In this document: piece after piece, positions 52,433-61,889 of the stretch
How positions within the stretch are numbered: the first letter of the stretch is position 1
Layout of the letters: each line of letters starts with the position of its first letter
DNA from: an uncultured Desulfovibrio sp.
GTDB lineage: Bacteria > Desulfobacterota > Desulfovibrionia > Desulfovibrionales > Desulfovibrionaceae
Reading direction: 5' to 3'
Assembly: GCA_937926875.1 (NCBI GenBank)
Contig: CALBAX010000115.1
Coordinates: 9,974 to 73,973 of the forward strand
Length of the DNA stretch: 64,000 nt
Notes under the pieces: model-generated
What the model was told of the DNA's origin: nothing
Databases searched by the model: none
The model's input: the letters and a program-made list of their open reading frames with translations, nothing else
Made by a program: the position numbers and the translations under genes

Positions 52433-53790
52433 GGCTGTACGGGAAGGGATGCTGCCGGGGCCTGCGGGGAGACCATCTCCGGCAGGAAGGTGATGCGCGG
52501 CAGGCCACGGCCTTCCAGCGCATTGCGGACACGCTGCTCAAAAAGCTCCCTGCTCATGACCGGGCCGTCCTTGTGCCCGTCGAGCGTGACGCGGGCTTCC
52601 AGCAGGGCCGGGCCGTAACTGTCCGGGGCTGTCTGATAGCCGCCGGCCGTGGTGACGCTCAGCGGCGCGTGCATGAAATCGAGGCTCTGCATGAAGACCC
52701 GGAAACGTACCTCGCTGGCGTTGTCGGGGCCTTCCCACAGTTCCATGGCCAGGATGGTGCCGGGCGGCAGGGCGTTGGGGGGAAAGCCCGACGCCTGCCA
52801 GTCGATGCCCAGCAGGGCGCCGATGGCGGCCAGGTTGTTGTCGTTGCCCACAAAAACGGCGCACCGGGCCTCATTGAGGCGCGGGTCGGCATGCTGGCTG
52901 TAGAGGGCGAGGGCCATGTCCCGCAGCAGGGGACCGCCGTAGATGCCGGCGACCAGTGGTGTGCGGTGCAGGGCATTGAAGATCTCGCTGCGGATGGGCA
53001 GGAGCTTGCGCAGGGCCGCGGCATTGGCCTGGCCCCAGGCGGCATCCTGCTGCGGCCACTGGGCGTATTCCTGCACCAGCAGGTCCACCAGGAGCGATCC
53101 CAGACCGAGGCCGCCCCGTATCTCCACACGGCGGCCCATGTCCATGATGGAGATGGTGGGGACCATGTCGGACAGGCGGCAGTCACCGGGCAGGTTGATG
53201 CTGTTGCAGGCTTCGGAGGACAGGGGGCCTGTCATCTCGTCCAGCAGGGACATGGGCTCGCCCAGGCTCTCCCAGAACTGGGAGAAGTCCCCGTTGATAT
53301 GGTCCAGGATGGCCAGGGCCGTTTCGGCCGGGTCGAAGATGGCAAGACCGGCCTGGACGGGCTCGAAGAGAGGGTCAGGATCCAGGTTCACCACGGCATA
53401 GGCGGGCAGGGTGCCCGGCGTCAGGCCCCGCAACAGGGCCTCGGCAGTGCCTCGGCTGCGCGGGGTGTTGTCCGCACGCACGAATACCCGGGATTCGGTC
53501 TTTTGTGCCGGCAACAGGTCAGCCTGAAGGTACAGGGCCCGCAGGGAAGCCCACTGGGCCGTCAGCAGCCGGGCACCGCGCGGCGAGAGCTGCCCGGGCT
53601 CCACGGGCCATTGCGGCCAGGCCTTGCCGGTGATCCGGGGCAGCTGGTCGTAGGCCGGCGCCGCGACGCCGTGACGTGTCAGCATGACGACCTTGCTGAG
53701 GTGGTACGCGGAGGGGGCAGCAGACACCGGACAGGGCATCAGGCCCAGGAACAGGGCGAGCAATCCGGCGAGGCATGTCCAGGTTCGCAT
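52429..53790 (-). CDS. Histidine-type acid phosphatase, AppA/Agp-like, exported
   Basis: A 453-residue periplasmic phosphatase. A signal peptide (about 1-25, ending CPVSA) precedes VVMLTRHGVAAP, the RHG motif with the nucleophilic His. RVFVRADNTPRSRGTAEALL matches the second Arg region. The usual proton-donor motif HD appears as GNDNNLAAIGALLGI, so the His is replaced by Asn while the Asp remains. Substrates of the family are phytate, glucose-1-phosphate or other phosphomonoesters. The ATG at 53790 has AAGGAG upstream and begins the signal peptide; longer frames do not. Confidence 0.85.
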   Translation of the reverse strand: MRTWTCLAGLLALFLGLMPCPVSAAPSAYHLSKVVMLTRHGVAAPAYDQLPRITGKAWPQWPVEPGQLSPRGARLLTAQWASLRALYLQADLLPAQKTESRVFVRADNTPRSRGTAEALLRGLTPGTLPAYAVVNLDPDPLFEPVQAGLAIFDPAETALAILDHINGDFSQFWESLGEPMSLLDEMTGPLSSEACNSINLPGDCRLSDMVPTISIMDMGRRVEIRGGLGLGSLLVDLLVQEYAQWPQQDAAWGQANAAALRKLLPIRSEIFNALHRTPLVAGIYGGPLLRDMALALYSQHADPRLNEARCAVFVGNDNNLAAIGALLGIDWQASGFPPNALPPGTILAMELWEGPDNASEVRFRVFMQSLDFMHAPLSVTTAGGYQTAPDSYGPALLEARVTLDGHKDGPVMSRELFEQRVRNALEGRGLPRITFLPEMVSPQAPAASLPVQP

Positions 53791-54046
53791 GAGGATCTCC
53801 TTTCTTGGTGGAAGCATAAGCGTAAACGATACCGGGGGCAATGTCTTGCGCGGATGAGCCCGCGTCCCTTCTGGACGCGGATGTGACGTCCATGTTACGG
53901 GCGTGCGGGCATGGACAAAGCGGCCCGGCACTGCTAGATTCCTGCTTTCCACCTGTAGAGGGAAACGGCCTGCGGACAGGCCGACAGCCGCCGGGCGGCG
54001 CAGGAGGAGAGAGTTTCAGCAACGACCCGAAAGGGTGGAGCATGGC

Positions 54047-55078
54047 ATGAGCAGACTGACCAATCGAGATTTTTTGAAGGAAACGGACTTTACTTCCGAA
54101 GACCTGATCTACTTGCTGGATCTGGCCGCCGCACTGAAAAAAGCCAAGCAGGAAAAGCGCGAGCCCAAGTTCCTGCTGGACAAGAATATCGTGCTGCTGT
54201 TTGAAAAAGATTCCACCCGGACCCGGTGCTCGTTTGAAGTGGCGGCCCATGACCAGGGTGCCCATACCACCTATCTGGGCCCCTCCGGTTCCCAGATCGG
54301 CAAAAAGGAATCCATGGCCGATACGGCCCGCGTGCTGTCCGGCTTCTATGACGGCATCGAATACCGCGGCTTCGGCCAGAGCATCGTGGAAGAACTGGCC
54401 CGCTATGCCAGCGTGCCGGTGTGGAACGGCCTGACCAACGAGTGGCACCCCACCCAGATCCTGGCGGACTTTTTGACCATGCGCGAGCACTGCGACAAGC
54501 CCTACAAGGACCAGACCATGGCCTATATCGGTGATGCCCGCTACAATATGGGCAACTCCCTGATGATCGCCTCGGCCATGCTGGGCCTGGACTTCCGCAG
54601 TGTGGCGCCCCGGGCCCTGTGGACCTCTGACGAGATCTACGAACAGGCCTGCGCCATCGCCGAGCGGACCGGTGCCCGCATCACCCGCACGGAAGACGTG
54701 GACAGCGGCGTCAAGGGGTGTGACTTCCTGTATTCCGACGTCTGGGTCTCCATGGGTGAGCCGGAAGAGGTCTGGCAGGAACGTATCAACCTGCTGACCC
54801 CCTACCGTATCGACAGCGAGATGATGCGCAAGACCGGCAACGGGCGCTGTGCCTTCCTGCACTGCCTGCCCAGCTTCCACAACCGTGACACCACCATCGG
54901 TGAGAAGATGTACCAGCGTTTCGGCCTGGAATGCATGGAAGTGAGCGACGAAGTCTTCGAGTCGCCCAACAGCCTCGTGTTCGCCGAAGCCGCCAACCGC
55001 ATGCACACCATCAAGGCCGTCATGGTGGCCACGCTGGCCGACGTGCCGGACGACTTCGTGAAGCAGGGCAGCCTGTAG
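54047..55078 (+). CDS. argF: Ornithine carbamoyltransferase
   Basis: Makes citrulline from ornithine and carbamoyl phosphate for arginine synthesis, or runs in reverse in arginine fermentation. The 343-residue protein has the carbamoyl-phosphate motif STRTRCSFE, the HPTQ loop ([12 protein letters not shown]), the ornithine-binding [10 protein letters not shown] region and HCLPSFH. Its length and the [23 protein letters not shown] segment fit the longer, catabolic-type OTC (ArcB) subgroup as well as ArgF; no arcA or arcC is present. GGTGGAG is 6 bases before the ATG at 54047. It stands alone between terminators. Confidence 0.93.
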   Translation: MSRLTNRDFLKETDFTSEDLIYLLDLAAALKKAKQEKREPKFLLDKNIVLLFEKDSTRTRCSFEVAAHDQGAHTTYLGPSGSQIGKKESMADTARVLSGFYDGIEYRGFGQSIVEELARYASVPVWNGLTNEWHPTQILADFLTMREHCDKPYKDQTMAYIGDARYNMGNSLMIASAMLGLDFRSVAPRALWTSDEIYEQACAIAERTGARITRTEDVDSGVKGCDFLYSDVWVSMGEPEEVWQERINLLTPYRIDSEMMRKTGNGRCAFLHCLPSFHNRDTTIGEKMYQRFGLECMEVSDEVFESPNSLVFAEAANRMHTIKAVMVATLADVPDDFVKQGSL

Positions 55079-55190
55079 GCCGCACCTTAGCGGCCTGAAG
55101 CCTTTCCGCCGTCATGTGAAAGAGCCCCGCTGTTCCGGGGGCGCAGGGATGGCGGGCACGGCCAGCGGCCGGACAACGACTTCGTGAATA

Positions 55191-55232
55191 AAAAGAGCGT
55201 GTATCCGCAATGGACGCACGCTCTTTTATTTT
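55191..55232 (+). terminator. Terminator of argF
   Basis: A perfect 11-bp stem, AAAAGAGCGTG (55191-55201) with CACGCTCTTTT (55217-55227), followed by ATTTTT. Confidence 0.85.
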
Positions 55233-55632
55233 TCATGCAGCATCCGACAGCGGCTGCCCCGTACCGGGATGGACATCAGTTCTGGTGCATGCTGGAGCCG
55301 CCATGTGACGGCACTCTTTCGCTCCATGTCCATCGCCATTTTCCCGGGGACCGTTTCTTGCCGAACAGACCATACCAGTCCCTCGCAGATTCCTTGCTGC
55401 CTGCGATGGCCATGCCTGTTTCCAGGCCAGGGAGTCTGGGGACTCCCCGTGCGTCGTGGGCTTCCCTCATTTGCACCTGGGGACGGGGAGGCGGGGCTGC
55501 CCTGTGCGCGACACCAGTGCCACAGGGATCATGCAGCGTTTTTTGAAGGGTGAGGGGGAAAGAGGGAGGGGGGCTTTTTCCGCTGGAAAAAGTCCCCCTC
55601 TCCCCCTGAAAATACGGATTAGCGATATGCGA
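55233..55632. other. Gene-free stretch with a long palindrome
   Basis: Short frames on both strands are not recognisable. A long imperfect palindrome at about 55553-55607 (AGGGGGA..AGGG..GGGGCTTTTTCC, loop GCT, GGAAAAAGTCCCCCTCTCCCCCT) lies just past the stop of the minus-strand repressor gene. It resembles the palindrome at 12399-12451 in composition and build. Confidence 0.6.
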
Positions 55633-56334
55633 CTAGCGGTATTCGCGGCCGGACCAGAGCACACGGCCGATGACGCGGAACTGTTCGGCGCAGTCGCCGC
55701 TCAGGTCGAGGGTCACGGGAGGGTAGGCGGGGTTGGTGCTGTGCAGGACGATCTGGCCGGGCAGCAGGTCGATGCGCTTGATGTAGATGGCATCCTCGAA
55801 GCCGATGGCGTAGAGGCGGCCGGAGACGATCTCGGTCTGGCCCTGATCCAGCAGGACGAGGTCGTTGTCCTGGATCTCGGGCACCATGCTGTCGCCCGAG
55901 ACACGCATCAGCACCATGCGGCGGGGATTGCCCTTGCGGTGCAAAAAGTCGCTGCGGAAAGCATAGCCGCCTTCCTGCTCGCTGCTGACTTCCAGACTGC
56001 CGGAACCGGCGGACAGGCGGGCCACCACCAGGGGCACGGTGATCATGTCCACATCGTCATCGACATCTTCCAGCATGAGGCAGGCGGGCATGGCGCCGGA
56101 TTCCACCAGCGGGAGGCGCATGGGACCGCGGCCGAAGAAGAGCCAGTCGGCATTGCAGCCTGTTGCCTCAGCGCAGAGGCGGACCCATTCGTCCGGGACC
56201 TGGCCTTTGGCCAGTGCCTGTTCCACATCCGTCACGGGCAGGCCCAGGGCCCGGGCCAGTTCAACAGCGGTATCCGCTTCCAGCGCCTGCATGAGGCGTT
56301 GCACGATTGTCGGATCGGAGCGGGAATCGGTCAT
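55633..56334 (-). CDS. S24/LexA-like transcriptional repressor with CI-type DNA-binding domain
   Basis: A 233-residue regulator. Residues about 10-75 form a CI-repressor-like helix-turn-helix (TAVELARALGLPVTDVEQALAKG, then LCAEATGCNADWLFFGRGP). The C-terminal half is an S24 peptidase: cleavage-site-like VARLSAGSGS, catalytic Ser in RVSGDSMVPEI and Lys in AIYIKRID. Such proteins self-cleave with RecA filaments or act as stress regulators. GAGGAG precedes the ATG at 56334. No phage genes adjoin it, so it is either a domesticated phage repressor or a chromosomal regulator of unknown regulon. Confidence 0.85.
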   Translation of the reverse strand: MTDSRSDPTIVQRLMQALEADTAVELARALGLPVTDVEQALAKGQVPDEWVRLCAEATGCNADWLFFGRGPMRLPLVESGAMPACLMLEDVDDDVDMITVPLVVARLSAGSGSLEVSSEQEGGYAFRSDFLHRKGNPRRMVLMRVSGDSMVPEIQDNDLVLLDQGQTEIVSGRLYAIGFEDAIYIKRIDLLPGQIVLHSTNPAYPPVTLDLSGDCAEQFRVIGRVLWSGREYR

Positions 56335-56604
56335 GGATGATCTCCTCGGCACAGTATGGAAACGTCGTCATGCTAGCAGCAGGGCCGGGGGAAGGCAAGC
56401 AGCGGCAAGGCCGGGCGGGCGAAAACGACGGTGCGGAAGGTCCGCCGCCTGGGGAACGGGGAATGGATGCGGGCACGCTCCTGTGCGGGCCGCTGTCCCG
56501 GTCCCAGGCATCGGTATGCCGGGTACGGGCTGTCCGGTGTGAAGGCCCGCCGCCGGGCAAGAAAAAAGCCCCGCCGGAGCGGGGCTGCAAGGCGATATGC
56601 CGGA
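56335..56604. terminator. Spacer between dapA and the repressor gene with the dapA terminator
   Basis: On the minus strand, AGCCCCGC-TCCG-GCGGGGCT (56567-56586) is followed by TTTTT (56562-56566), a strong terminator for dapA. The remaining roughly 220 bases up to the repressor gene are GC-rich and hold no gene or clear promoter that I can support. Confidence 0.8.
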
Positions 56605-57486
56605 CTAGGCAAGCAGTCCCTTGGAAGCCAGGACGCCCTTGAGGCGTTCCAGATGTTCGTCGGTCAGCGGACAGAGCGGCAGGCGCATCTCGCCGGTCAT
56701 GCGTCCCATGAGAGCCAGGGCGGTCTTGACCGGGATGGGGTTGCTTTCCATGAACATGGCCTGATGCAGGACGAAAAGGTCATGATGGATGCCCATGGCG
56801 GTGGCGATGTCGCCCTTGGCAAAGGCATTGTACATGGCGGCCACCTTGCCGGGGACGATATTGGAGGTCACGGAGATGACGCCGCTGCCGCCGATGGACA
56901 TCAGGGGCAGGGCGGTGAAGTCGTCACCGGAAAGCAGGCTGAAGCCCCTGGGGCACTGTTCCATGATCAGGCTGCACTGGCTCATGTCGCCGGTAGCTTC
57001 CTTCACGCCCACGATATTGGGGAAATCATGGGCCAGACGGCTGAGGGTGGCAGGCAGCAGGTTGGTGCCGGTACGCCCGGGAACGTTGTAGGGGACCAGA
57101 GGCATGTCCACGGCCTCGGCGATGGCCTTGAAGTGGCGGTACAGACCTTCCTGGGTGGGCTTGTTATAGTAGGGGGTGATCAGCAGCGCGCCGTCAGCTC
57201 CGGCCTTTTGGGCGAAACGGGTCAGGCGGATAGCTTCGATGGTATTGTTGGAACCGGCGCCGGCCAGGACGGGCACACGTCCCTTGACCTGGTCGATACA
57301 GATCTCGATGACACGCTCATGCTCTTCGTGGGAGAGCGTGGCCGATTCGCCGGTGGTGCCGCAAGGCACAAGGCCGTGGATTCCCTCACTGATCTGGAAT
57401 TCAATGAATTCGCGATAGGCAGCTTCATCAACGGCGCCGTTTTTGAACGGCGTGACGAGGGCGGTCAGGGCACCGAAAAATTGCAT
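56605..57486 (-). CDS. dapA: 4-hydroxy-tetrahydrodipicolinate synthase
   Basis: Condenses pyruvate with aspartate semialdehyde, the first committed step of diaminopimelate and lysine synthesis. The 293-residue TIM barrel has the GALTALVTPFKNG start, GTTGESATLSHEEH, the catalytic Tyr in LVPYNVPGRTG and the Schiff-base Lys in IVGVKEATGD. The second-half segment LLSGDDFTALPLMSIGGSGVISVTSNI is standard. An AAGGAG site precedes the ATG. The HU gene lies 37 bases upstream, on the same strand. Confidence 0.96.
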   Translation of the reverse strand: MQFFGALTALVTPFKNGAVDEAAYREFIEFQISEGIHGLVPCGTTGESATLSHEEHERVIEICIDQVKGRVPVLAGAGSNNTIEAIRLTRFAQKAGADGALLITPYYNKPTQEGLYRHFKAIAEAVDMPLVPYNVPGRTGTNLLPATLSRLAHDFPNIVGVKEATGDMSQCSLIMEQCPRGFSLLSGDDFTALPLMSIGGSGVISVTSNIVPGKVAAMYNAFAKGDIATAMGIHHDLFVLHQAMFMESNPIPVKTALALMGRMTGEMRLPLCPLTDEHLERLKGVLASKGLLA

Positions 57487-57523
57487 GGTCCACTCCTTGG
57501 AACTGGGCTAAATGGGACTGCGG

Positions 57524-57799
57524 TTACTGGTTGATATATTCCTTGAGCTCCTTCCCGGCACGGAAGAAGGGCAGCCGTTTGGGCACGACGGAGACGCATT
57601 CGCCCGTTTTGGGGTTGCGCCCGGCATAGCCGCTGTATTCCTTGATCTTGAAGCTCCCGAACCCCCTGATCTCGATACGGTCGCCAGCGATGAGCGAATC
57701 CTTCATCGCATCAATGAAAGTGTTCACCACCAAGGACGCATCATCGAACGGAAGATTGCTTTCTTCTGCCAGGGCCTTGATGAGTTCGCTCTTGTTCAT
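57524..57799 (-). CDS. HU-family DNA-binding protein
   Basis: A 91-residue nucleoid protein. MNKSELIKALAEESNLP starts the helical dimerisation part, RIEIRGFGSFKIKEY leads into the beta arm, and GRNPKTGECVSVVPKRLPFFRAGKELKEYIN is the DNA-binding arm with the Pro that intercalates DNA. GAGGAGG precedes the ATG. HU and IHF subunits are hard to separate by eye; the sequence reads more like an HU. Confidence 0.93.
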   Translation of the reverse strand: MNKSELIKALAEESNLPFDDASLVVNTFIDAMKDSLIAGDRIEIRGFGSFKIKEYSGYAGRNPKTGECVSVVPKRLPFFRAGKELKEYINQ

Positions 57800-57989
57800 C
57801 GTTCCTCCTCGTCGGTGAAAGGAGAGCGTAGGTAAAAAGGATGCCAGTCGTTATGATAAGGAATCCTATCCTTTTTGCCGGACGAGGTAAAGTTGCAGGA
57901 CAGAAAATGGCAGGGAAATATGCCCGGAAAAGTGCGGAAAATACCTGCCTTGCGGGTCGGGCGCACCTTTCCGGGCCATGAAGGCACCA

Positions 57990-59103
57990 TCAGCGCTGCT
58001 GTTCGTGCCTGTAAAGCAGGTAGTCGTGCTGGAACTGGTCGATCTGGCCATCCAGGACGGCTTCCACGTCGCCGCACTCGCTGTTGGTGCGGTGGTCCTT
58101 GACCAGGCGGTACGGCTGGAGGGTGTAGGTGCGGATCTGGCTGCCGAAGGCGATGGCGTCCTTGCCCGCGTACTGGGCGGCACGCTCGGCTTCGCGTTTT
58201 TGCAACTCAAGGTTGTACAGGCGCGCCTTGAGGATGCACAGGGCCGATTCCTTGTTGTGATGCTGGGATTTTTCGTTCTGGCACTGGGCCGAGATGCCCG
58301 TTGGGATATGGGTCACGCGCACGGCGGAGCTGGTGGTGTTCACGCTCTGGCCGCCGGGGCCGCTGGAGCGGAAGGTATCGAAGCGCAGATCCGTTTCCTT
58401 GATGTCCAGCTGGATGTCGTCGCCCACGTCGGGCATGACGTCCACGGAGGCGAAGGACGTGTGACGGCGGCCGGAAGCGTCGAAGGGCGAGATGCGGATC
58501 AGGCGGTGGATGCCACGTTCGCTCTTCAGGAAACCGAAGGCGTGCGGGCCCGAGATGCGCAGGGTCACGCTCTTGATGCCGGCCTCATCGCCGGGAAGGT
58601 AGTCCAGCTCTTCCACGGTGAAGTGGCGCCGGGCAGCCCAGCGGGTGTACATGCGCAGCAGCATCTCCGCCCAGTCCTGGGATTCCGTGCCGCCGGCACC
58701 GGGGTGGATCTCCAGTATGGCGTCCTGGTTGTCTTCCTCGCCGGAAAGCAGCATGACAAGCTCCGTCTCGTCCAGCAGGGCGTCCAGGCTGTCCTGCTGC
58801 TTCGCCAGGGATTCCAGGGCCTCGTCCTCGCCGCTTTCCACGGCCAGTTCCAGCCATTCGTGCATGTCGTCATGGCAGGTCTTGAGGGCGTTGAGGCGGG
58901 AGACCTCATCCTCCAGCTGGCGTTTTTCGCGCAGCAGGGGGGTCAGGGCTTCAGGATTGTCCCAGGCATTGGGGCGGGAAAGTTCCGTTTCGATGGCGGC
59001 AAGACGCTGTTCGCTGGCAGCGACGTCAAAGACGCCCCCAAAGGTTGTCGAAACGCTGGTCGAGGGGCTGGCAACGGGCACGAAGATCACTGAGTTGCAA
59101 CAT
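57990..59103 (-). CDS. prfB: Peptide chain release factor 2, made by programmed +1 frameshift
   Basis: Ends translation at UGA and UAA. The gene starts at the ATG at 59103 (MLQLSDLRARCQPLDQRFDN) and reads 25 codons to CTT TGA C at 59031-59025, where the in-frame UGA is codon 26. A +1 shift at CTT continues as DVAASEQRLAAIETEL to the stop at 57990, for about 370 residues. A G-rich Shine-Dalgarno-like TGGGGG lies just upstream of the shift site, as in E. coli prfB. The SPF anticodon-like tripeptide (RISPFDASG) and GGQ (SSGPGGQSVN) confirm RF2. Low RF2 raises frameshifting, so expression is autoregulated. Confidence 0.95.
59025..59038 (-). promoter_or_regulatory. prfB programmed +1 frameshift site
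   Basis: Read on the minus strand: TGGGGG, CGT, then CTT TGA C. This matches the conserved RF2 recoding signal, with the poor-context UGA stop at 59028-59026 and the slippery CTT at 59031-59029. Confidence 0.93.
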
Positions 59104-59107
59104 GGGA

Positions 59108-60652
59108 CTATCGAAGGGTTGAAGGTGAGGGGCGACGCGTGCCCCAGAAGATGCCGAACCAGAGCAGGCCGGCGGCCAGCGGCAGCCAGAGCCCGAGCTC
59201 ATGATAGACGGTGGCCCCCTGTTGCAGGCGCACGCGCCCCCAAAGGGTATTTTCTTCGAACTGGCCCCCGCGGACGGTCACACGGCCACGGGCGTCGATG
59301 ATGGCGGAGATGCCGGTATTGGTGCCACGCAGCAGCCAGCGCCCCTGTTCCACGGCGCGCAGGGAGGCGAGGTACAGATGCTGGAGCGCCGCCGGCGAGC
59401 GGCCGAACCAGCCGTCGTTGCTGATGTCCACCAGCACGTTGGCGCCGTGCTCCACACGGGCCTGCGCCAGCCAGGGGAAGATGGCCTCATAGCAGATGAG
59501 CATGCCCAGACGGAGATCCCCGTGCACCAGGGGCGCGGCGGAATGGCCGGGCGTGTAGACGCCCACTTCCTGGAGCAGGTCGGCAAGGAAGTTCCAGTTG
59601 AGCCACTCCGGCACATATTCGCCGAAGGGAACGAGGTGTTCCTTGTCATAGTGGCCCGCAGTGTTGCCCGAGGGATCGAGGAGCAGGGCCCGGTTGAAGA
59701 CCTGCATCTTGCCCGCCGCGTCATGCTGGAAGCCAGGCACGCCGGTCAACAGGGGGCTCTGGGCCTGGCGGGCCAGGTTGCGCACCAGCGTGGACAGGAT
59801 GCCGTTGTTGTCGAAATTGAAGGGCAGGGCCGTTTCGGGCCAGACGATGAGGGGCTTTTCGCCGGGGTGGCGTGCCAGCTCCGCCTGCGTCAGGCGCAGA
59901 TAGGTCTCCACCGTGCGGCGCTGGTAGACGGGCACCCACTTCTGGTTCTGGTCGATGTTGCCTTCGGCGAAGAGGACGGCCACGCTGTCTTCCCCGCGGG
60001 GATCGTCCTCCAGCGGCGTGGTGTGCAGACGCCAGGCACCGTAGCCCAGCAGCAGGGCGGCCAGCAGCAGGCCGGTGCACGCACAGGCAGGCTTGCGCCA
60101 GTGCCGCAGGCAAAGGATCACCGTGACCCACAGGCCGGCCAGCAGGTAGGCGCCCGTCACGTCGGCCGCCTGTATCCACAGGGGCCAGGCAGCCAGGGCG
60201 CCGCCCAGGGGCAGCCAGGGGAAGCCCGCCACCAGCGCGTAGGCGTATTCCAGAAAATACCAGGCAAGGCCCAGCAACCATGCCTGTGCCAGCGGACCGC
60301 GCCCGCGCAGGGCATGGGCCAGCAGGGCGAACAGGCCGCCGGCGCTGGCCAGGCAGGTGGCCACCAGCACGGCACAGACCGCCGCCAGCGCCATGGGCAG
60401 GTTGCCCACGGTGGCCATGGGGATGGTCAGCCAGTAGAGCACGGCCGCCATGCCCACGATGGAGCTCAGCCAGCCGCGACGCAGGGCAGCGCCCGCCGAG
60501 GGCGCCGAACCGCCCAGCAGGGCCAGGCACAGGGGCAACAGCAGGGCCAGCGGCGGCAGGGAGATCCAGCCGTTGGGGAACGACAGCCACAAGGCCGCAG
60601 CCCCCGCCAGGCCGAGGCCCAGAGGGGAGGAACGCAACCAGGCGTCACGCAT
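59108..60652 (-). CDS. lnt: Apolipoprotein N-acyltransferase
   Basis: Adds the third acyl chain to the N-terminal Cys of lipoproteins in the inner membrane. The 514-residue protein has six to seven N-terminal membrane helices, then a nitrilase-like periplasmic domain with the catalytic triad Glu (IVWPETALPF), Lys (HYDKEHLVPFGEYVP) and Cys (GMLICYEAIFPWLA), and a last helix. The ATG at 60652 starts one base after the stop of the CBS-domain gene, an arrangement that parallels E. coli ybeX-lnt. Longer frames are out of family. Confidence 0.95.
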   Translation of the reverse strand: MRDAWLRSSPLGLGLAGAAALWLSFPNGWISLPPLALLLPLCLALLGGSAPSAGAALRRGWLSSIVGMAAVLYWLTIPMATVGNLPMALAAVCAVLVATCLASAGGLFALLAHALRGRGPLAQAWLLGLAWYFLEYAYALVAGFPWLPLGGALAAWPLWIQAADVTGAYLLAGLWVTVILCLRHWRKPACACTGLLLAALLLGYGAWRLHTTPLEDDPRGEDSVAVLFAEGNIDQNQKWVPVYQRRTVETYLRLTQAELARHPGEKPLIVWPETALPFNFDNNGILSTLVRNLARQAQSPLLTGVPGFQHDAAGKMQVFNRALLLDPSGNTAGHYDKEHLVPFGEYVPEWLNWNFLADLLQEVGVYTPGHSAAPLVHGDLRLGMLICYEAIFPWLAQARVEHGANVLVDISNDGWFGRSPAALQHLYLASLRAVEQGRWLLRGTNTGISAIIDARGRVTVRGGQFEENTLWGRVRLQQGATVYHELGLWLPLAAGLLWFGIFWGTRRPSPSTLR

Positions 60653-60653
60653 C

Positions 60654-61517
60654 TCAGTCTTCCGTTGCAGGGGCATCGGGCGTGTTTTCCCGGGCCGGCT
60701 CCATGCGCAGGTGGCGGATGAGCTTCTTGTCCGCATCCAGCACTTCGAAACGCCAGCCACGCAGGATGAAGACCTCGCCGGGGGCGGGCACATGGCCGGC
60801 TTCCATGCTCAGGTAGCCGCCGATGGTGTCCACTTCGTCGGAGCTGAGGTCCACGCCCAGTTCTTCGAGGTCTTCCAGCAGGGCACGGCCCGTGAGTTCG
60901 TAGACATGGCCCCCCAGGGGACGGATGTCCTCCTCGCGAGGGGCGTCGTGTTCGTCCTCGATGTCGCCCACGATCTCTTCCAGCAGGTCTTCGATGGTGA
61001 TCAGGCCCGAGGTGCCGCCGTATTCATCCAGCGCGATGGCGATATGCTGCTTGCTGGCGCGGAATTCCTGCAGGAGGTTGCGGATGGGCTTGGTCTCGGG
61101 CACGAAGAAAGGTTCGCGCATGATGGCACTGGCAGGCTGGTCGGCCATCTTGGGGTCCAGCAGGCAGCTCAGGATATCCTTGGCGTGGAGCATGCCGACC
61201 ATGTTGTCGCGGGTGTCACGGAAGACAGGGATGCGGGAATGTCCCGATTCCACGATGACTTTGGCCACTTCGGGCAGGAGCATGTCTTCGGGGACACAGT
61301 CGATGTCGGTGCGGGGCGTCATGGTGTCCTGCACCTGCAGGTCGTTGAAGCGCAGGATGCCCAGGAGCATGGACTCCTCGTCGGGCTCCACTTCGCCGTC
61401 GGCGCGGGCCTCGATGATGGCTTTTTCCAGGGATTCATCGTCTTCGCGCCCGAAAAAACGGGTCAGGCGCGACCAGATGGTGCCATTGCTACTATGACAG
61501 TCGGAACCACCGTCCAA
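60654..61517 (-). CDS. CorC/YbeX-like CBS-domain protein
   Basis: A 287-residue cytoplasmic protein. Two CBS domains (about 65-185; VQDTMTPRTDIDCVPEDM, SGHSRIPVFRDTRDNMVGMLHAKDIL, IALDEYGGTSGLITIEDLLEEIVGDI) are followed by a CorC_HlyC domain (about 200-280). YbeX/CorC proteins affect magnesium and cobalt balance and ribosome metabolism. The start is TTG at 61517: AGGAGG lies 5 bases upstream, and the first in-frame ATG is 49 codons later. It is followed by lnt in the same transcript. Confidence 0.9.
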   Translation of the reverse strand: MDGGSDCHSSNGTIWSRLTRFFGREDDESLEKAIIEARADGEVEPDEESMLLGILRFNDLQVQDTMTPRTDIDCVPEDMLLPEVAKVIVESGHSRIPVFRDTRDNMVGMLHAKDILSCLLDPKMADQPASAIMREPFFVPETKPIRNLLQEFRASKQHIAIALDEYGGTSGLITIEDLLEEIVGDIEDEHDAPREEDIRPLGGHVYELTGRALLEDLEELGVDLSSDEVDTIGGYLSMEAGHVPAPGEVFILRGWRFEVLDADKKLIRHLRMEPARENTPDAPATED

Positions 61518-61889
61518 AACAGCCTCCTAGAAGGGCTTTGCCTGCGTGCCGCAGCGGCGCCGGGCAAAGGCATGTCGCCGTGCCGGGGCACGGGCTGGGG
61601 TGAGGGGGACGCCGCCGGGGACACGGGCCACGAAGACGGCAGGATGCCACGCCGTGCCATGGCTGCGTCCGGGCGGACGCGGGAACGGATGCCGCGCCCG
61701 GGGCAGGAAAAACGTGCTCTCCCGCCGTGTGCGCAGCATGGTCTGAAGCGCACGCGTACGAAAGGTACCCGTCCTCTCAGGATAACGGGGAACATTCCCC
61801 AACGTCAACAGCGCATCCCCCCTTTGCCAGGCAAAGATGCGCAGCACGAAAAGGGGACCGGCGGCTGGCCGCAGGCCCCGGGAAAGGCA
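61518..61889. other. Gene-free stretch between mnmG and the corC-lnt operon
   Basis: A 372-bp GC-rich spacer. The AGGAGG ribosome-binding site of the CBS gene is at its left end (61524-61529). Several short GC palindromes occur but no convincing terminator T tract or promoter hexamer pair was found, and no gene. Confidence 0.4.

Noticed and set aside
55028..55190. Partial duplication of the argF 3' end
   Set aside because: GACTTCGTGAA recurs after the stop (near 55178-55188), but the match is too short to support a duplication.
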